Shown here piece by piece: positions 62,755 to 64,000 of a stretch of DNA of 64,000 nt. The stretch is from Lentzea albidocapillata (lineage in GTDB: Bacteria; Actinomycetota; Actinomycetes; Mycobacteriales; Pseudonocardiaceae), in contig NZ_JOEA01000017.1 in the NCBI RefSeq assembly GCF_000719115.1, forward strand, positions 124,001 to 188,000. The letters are read 5' to 3'. A program made the translations under genes and the position numbers. How positions within the stretch are numbered: position 1 is the stretch's first letter; every line of letters starts with the position of its first letter. The notes beneath the pieces are model-generated. The model ran no database searches, was not told the origin of the DNA, and worked only from the letters and a program-made list of their open reading frames with translations.

Positions 62755-63386
62755 CGGCGCGTGCTCACCCGGTGCTTGTCGCAATACACGACGTGCAGCC
62801 AGTTCCAGTGCCGGTCCTTGGCGGTGACCTCAGCGCAGCAATGCGTGCCGACAGCCTCGTGCATGTGCCTGGGGCAGTCTTCGACCAGCTGCCGGAACGC
62901 CTGCCCGCCGGCCTGGAACGTCGGCCTGCTGCCGACGACGAACACGGTGCTGCCCACGACCTCGCCGCTCAGCTTCTCCCGGTCCCAATGAGGCGCGGGC
63001 CGTTCCTGCGGCAAACCTTGGCAGACAACGGTGTGCGGCCGGCCGGCCCGGATCTTGGCGCGCACGTCCGTCCACTTCGCCAGCCGAAACCCGAGGCTGT
63101 GGTGCAACAGCACCAGGTCCAGCGCAGGCCCGTCGGCACTACGGCACTTGCAGTCGCTCTGCCGCAACGGCAGGTATACCAACGTGCGCGGCGAACGCAT
63201 CGCGAACGCCCATGCCATGGCGATGTCGAGCGCTGAGGACTTGGTCACGCACGCCTCGACGCCCATGTACCCCTCGTACAACGGCGCATGACGCAACGGC
63301 TGGGCCGGCCGCACCACCCGGTACTCGTCCCGCCCCAGCCGGACCGTGCTGACGATCGTGCGCCAGCGTTCCCCCTCGAGTTTCAT
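62751..63386 (-). CDS. Hypothetical protein
   Basis: 211 residues from the ATG at 63386. I do not recognise the family. The protein starts MKLEGERWRTIV, has a Cys-rich stretch QSDCKCRSADGP near 85-96 and CCAE/YCDKH cysteines near the end, and several His/Trp residues (PHWDREKL, HWNWLHVVYCDKH). No signal peptide or membrane span. Its stop overlaps the start of a truncated copy of its own first codons. The cysteines and histidines may bind a metal. Confidence 0.6.
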   Translation of the reverse strand: MKLEGERWRTIVSTVRLGRDEYRVVRPAQPLRHAPLYEGYMGVEACVTKSSALDIAMAWAFAMRSPRTLVYLPLRQSDCKCRSADGPALDLVLLHHSLGFRLAKWTDVRAKIRAGRPHTVVCQGLPQERPAPHWDREKLSGEVVGSTVFVVGSRPTFQAGGQAFRQLVEDCPRHMHEAVGTHCCAEVTAKDRHWNWLHVVYCDKHRVSTRR

Positions 63387-63430
63387 CGCGGGGAACGGTA
63401 ACGCCAGGTCAGCGGTTCGAGCTAGCGAAT

Positions 63431-64000
63431 TCAGCCCTCGGCGGCGAGCTGACCGCAGGCAGCCGCGATCTCCTGCCCGCGCGTGTCCCGCACGGTGCAC
63501 TCGACACCCTGCTCACGAACCCGCCGCACGAACTCCCGCTCCACCGGCTTCGGCGACGCGTCCCACTTGCTGCCCGGCGTCGGGTTCAGCGGGATCAGGT
63601 TCACGTGCACAAGCTGCCCGAGGTGCTTGCGCAGCTTCTTCCCCAGAAGATCGGCTCGCCAGCCCTGGTCGTTGATGTCGCGGATCAGCGCGTACTCGAT
63701 GCTGACGCGGCGACCGGTCTTGTCCGCGTACCCGCGCGCCGCCTCCAGCACCTCGGAGACGTTCCACTTCGTGTTGACCGGCACCAGCGTGTCGCGCAGC
63801 TCGTCGTCCGGCGTGTGCAGCGACACCGCGAGGCGGACCTGCAGGTCCTCCTCGGTCAGCTTCTTGATCGCGGGCACGAGACCGACCGTCGACACCGTCA
63901 CGTGGCGCTGTGAGATGCCCAGGCCGTCCGGCGCCGGGTCGCAGATGCGGTGGACGGCCTCGAGGATGCGCTTGTAGTTCGCGAGCGGCTCGCCCATGCC
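63431..64000 (-). CDS. rlmN: 23S rRNA (adenine2503-C2)-methyltransferase, C-terminal part
   Basis: Radical-SAM RlmN methylates A2503 of 23S rRNA and A37 of some tRNAs. The window holds the last 189 codons and the 5' end runs off. Visible are GMGEPLANY, the substrate site [45 protein letters not shown], and the catalytic Cys in [10 protein letters not shown] near the end. The Cx3Cx2C cluster is outside the window. In mycobacteria rlmN is also found some genes upstream of dxr. Confidence 0.95.
   Translation of the reverse strand, partial: GMGEPLANYKRILEAVHRICDPAPDGLGISQRHVTVSTVGLVPAIKKLTEEDLQVRLAVSLHTPDDELRDTLVPVNTKWNVSEVLEAARGYADKTGRRVSIEYALIRDINDQGWRADLLGKKLRKHLGQLVHVNLIPLNPTPGSKWDASPKPVEREFVRRVREQGVECTVRDTRGQEIAAACGQLAAEG

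Overview
The window is high-GC DNA from an actinobacterium, most likely a Pseudonocardiales member of the Lentzea/Saccharothrix/Actinosynnema type. The indicators are a mycothiol-disulfide (mycothione) reductase, a DUF574-type methyltransferase, a DUF2631 protein, lon behind a HAIR-like (HspR) operator, many GTG starts, and the actinobacterial order dxr - rip1 - ispG - GNAT - penicillin-binding lipoprotein - map. The genus is an inference; no rRNA or tRNA gene is visible.

Layout. 1-2.4 kb: end of a PIG-L deacetylase, a secreted trypsin-like protease and a secreted zinc metallopeptidase. 2.5-9.8 kb: a minus-strand cobalamin operon (chelatase, cobO, cobB, cobM, cobL, cbiG-like) behind a cobalamin riboswitch; the cobL and cbiG/cobJ products look truncated. 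9.9-17.8 kb: threonine aldolase, a P450 divergent from a bioF-like gene, two more trypsin-like proteases, LysE exporter, M48 peptidase, serine hydrolase. 17.9-22.4 kb: ABC exporter translationally coupled to a Vat-type acetyltransferase, a kinase remnant, and a patatin phospholipase carrying a membrane insertion. 22.4-26.8 kb: a structured leader with a 15-codon reading frame in front of an orphan single-chain PheRS-like protein, a DUF574 methyltransferase, and lon. 26.9-29.8 kb: three tandem AMIN-like secreted proteins, a NodB lipoprotein and a PEBP protein, then a repeat-rich 430-bp gap.

30.2-43.6 kb: mycothione reductase, small redox and transport genes, FadR regulator with epoxide hydrolase, an IS200/IS605-type element with tnpB, an AlkZ-like winged-helix glycosylase, TetR and LysR regulators, EamA exporter, cobyric acid synthase (cobQ) and a small hydrolase. 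43.6-50.9 kb: the conserved housekeeping block map to dxr (methionine aminopeptidase, cell wall, MEP isoprenoid pathway, site-2 protease). 51-63.4 kb: accessory genes between dxr and rlmN: GlsB-like membrane protein, a NarL-type two-component system whose kinase carries an extra C-terminal exported domain, an I36-type inhibitor, an ArsR-type regulator, a polyamine ABC operon (potADBC) split by an opposite-strand TetR-P450 pair, a redox HxlR/quinone-reductase pair, and a hypothetical gene followed by a fragment of its own 5' end. The window ends inside rlmN.

Non-coding elements worth attention are the B12 riboswitch, the attenuator-like leader at 22.4 kb, a hairpin repeat present twice (7.7 and 51.4 kb) with compensatory base changes, a 14-bp perfect inverted repeat ahead of the first protease, and a 12-bp near-perfect palindrome between potB and tetR.
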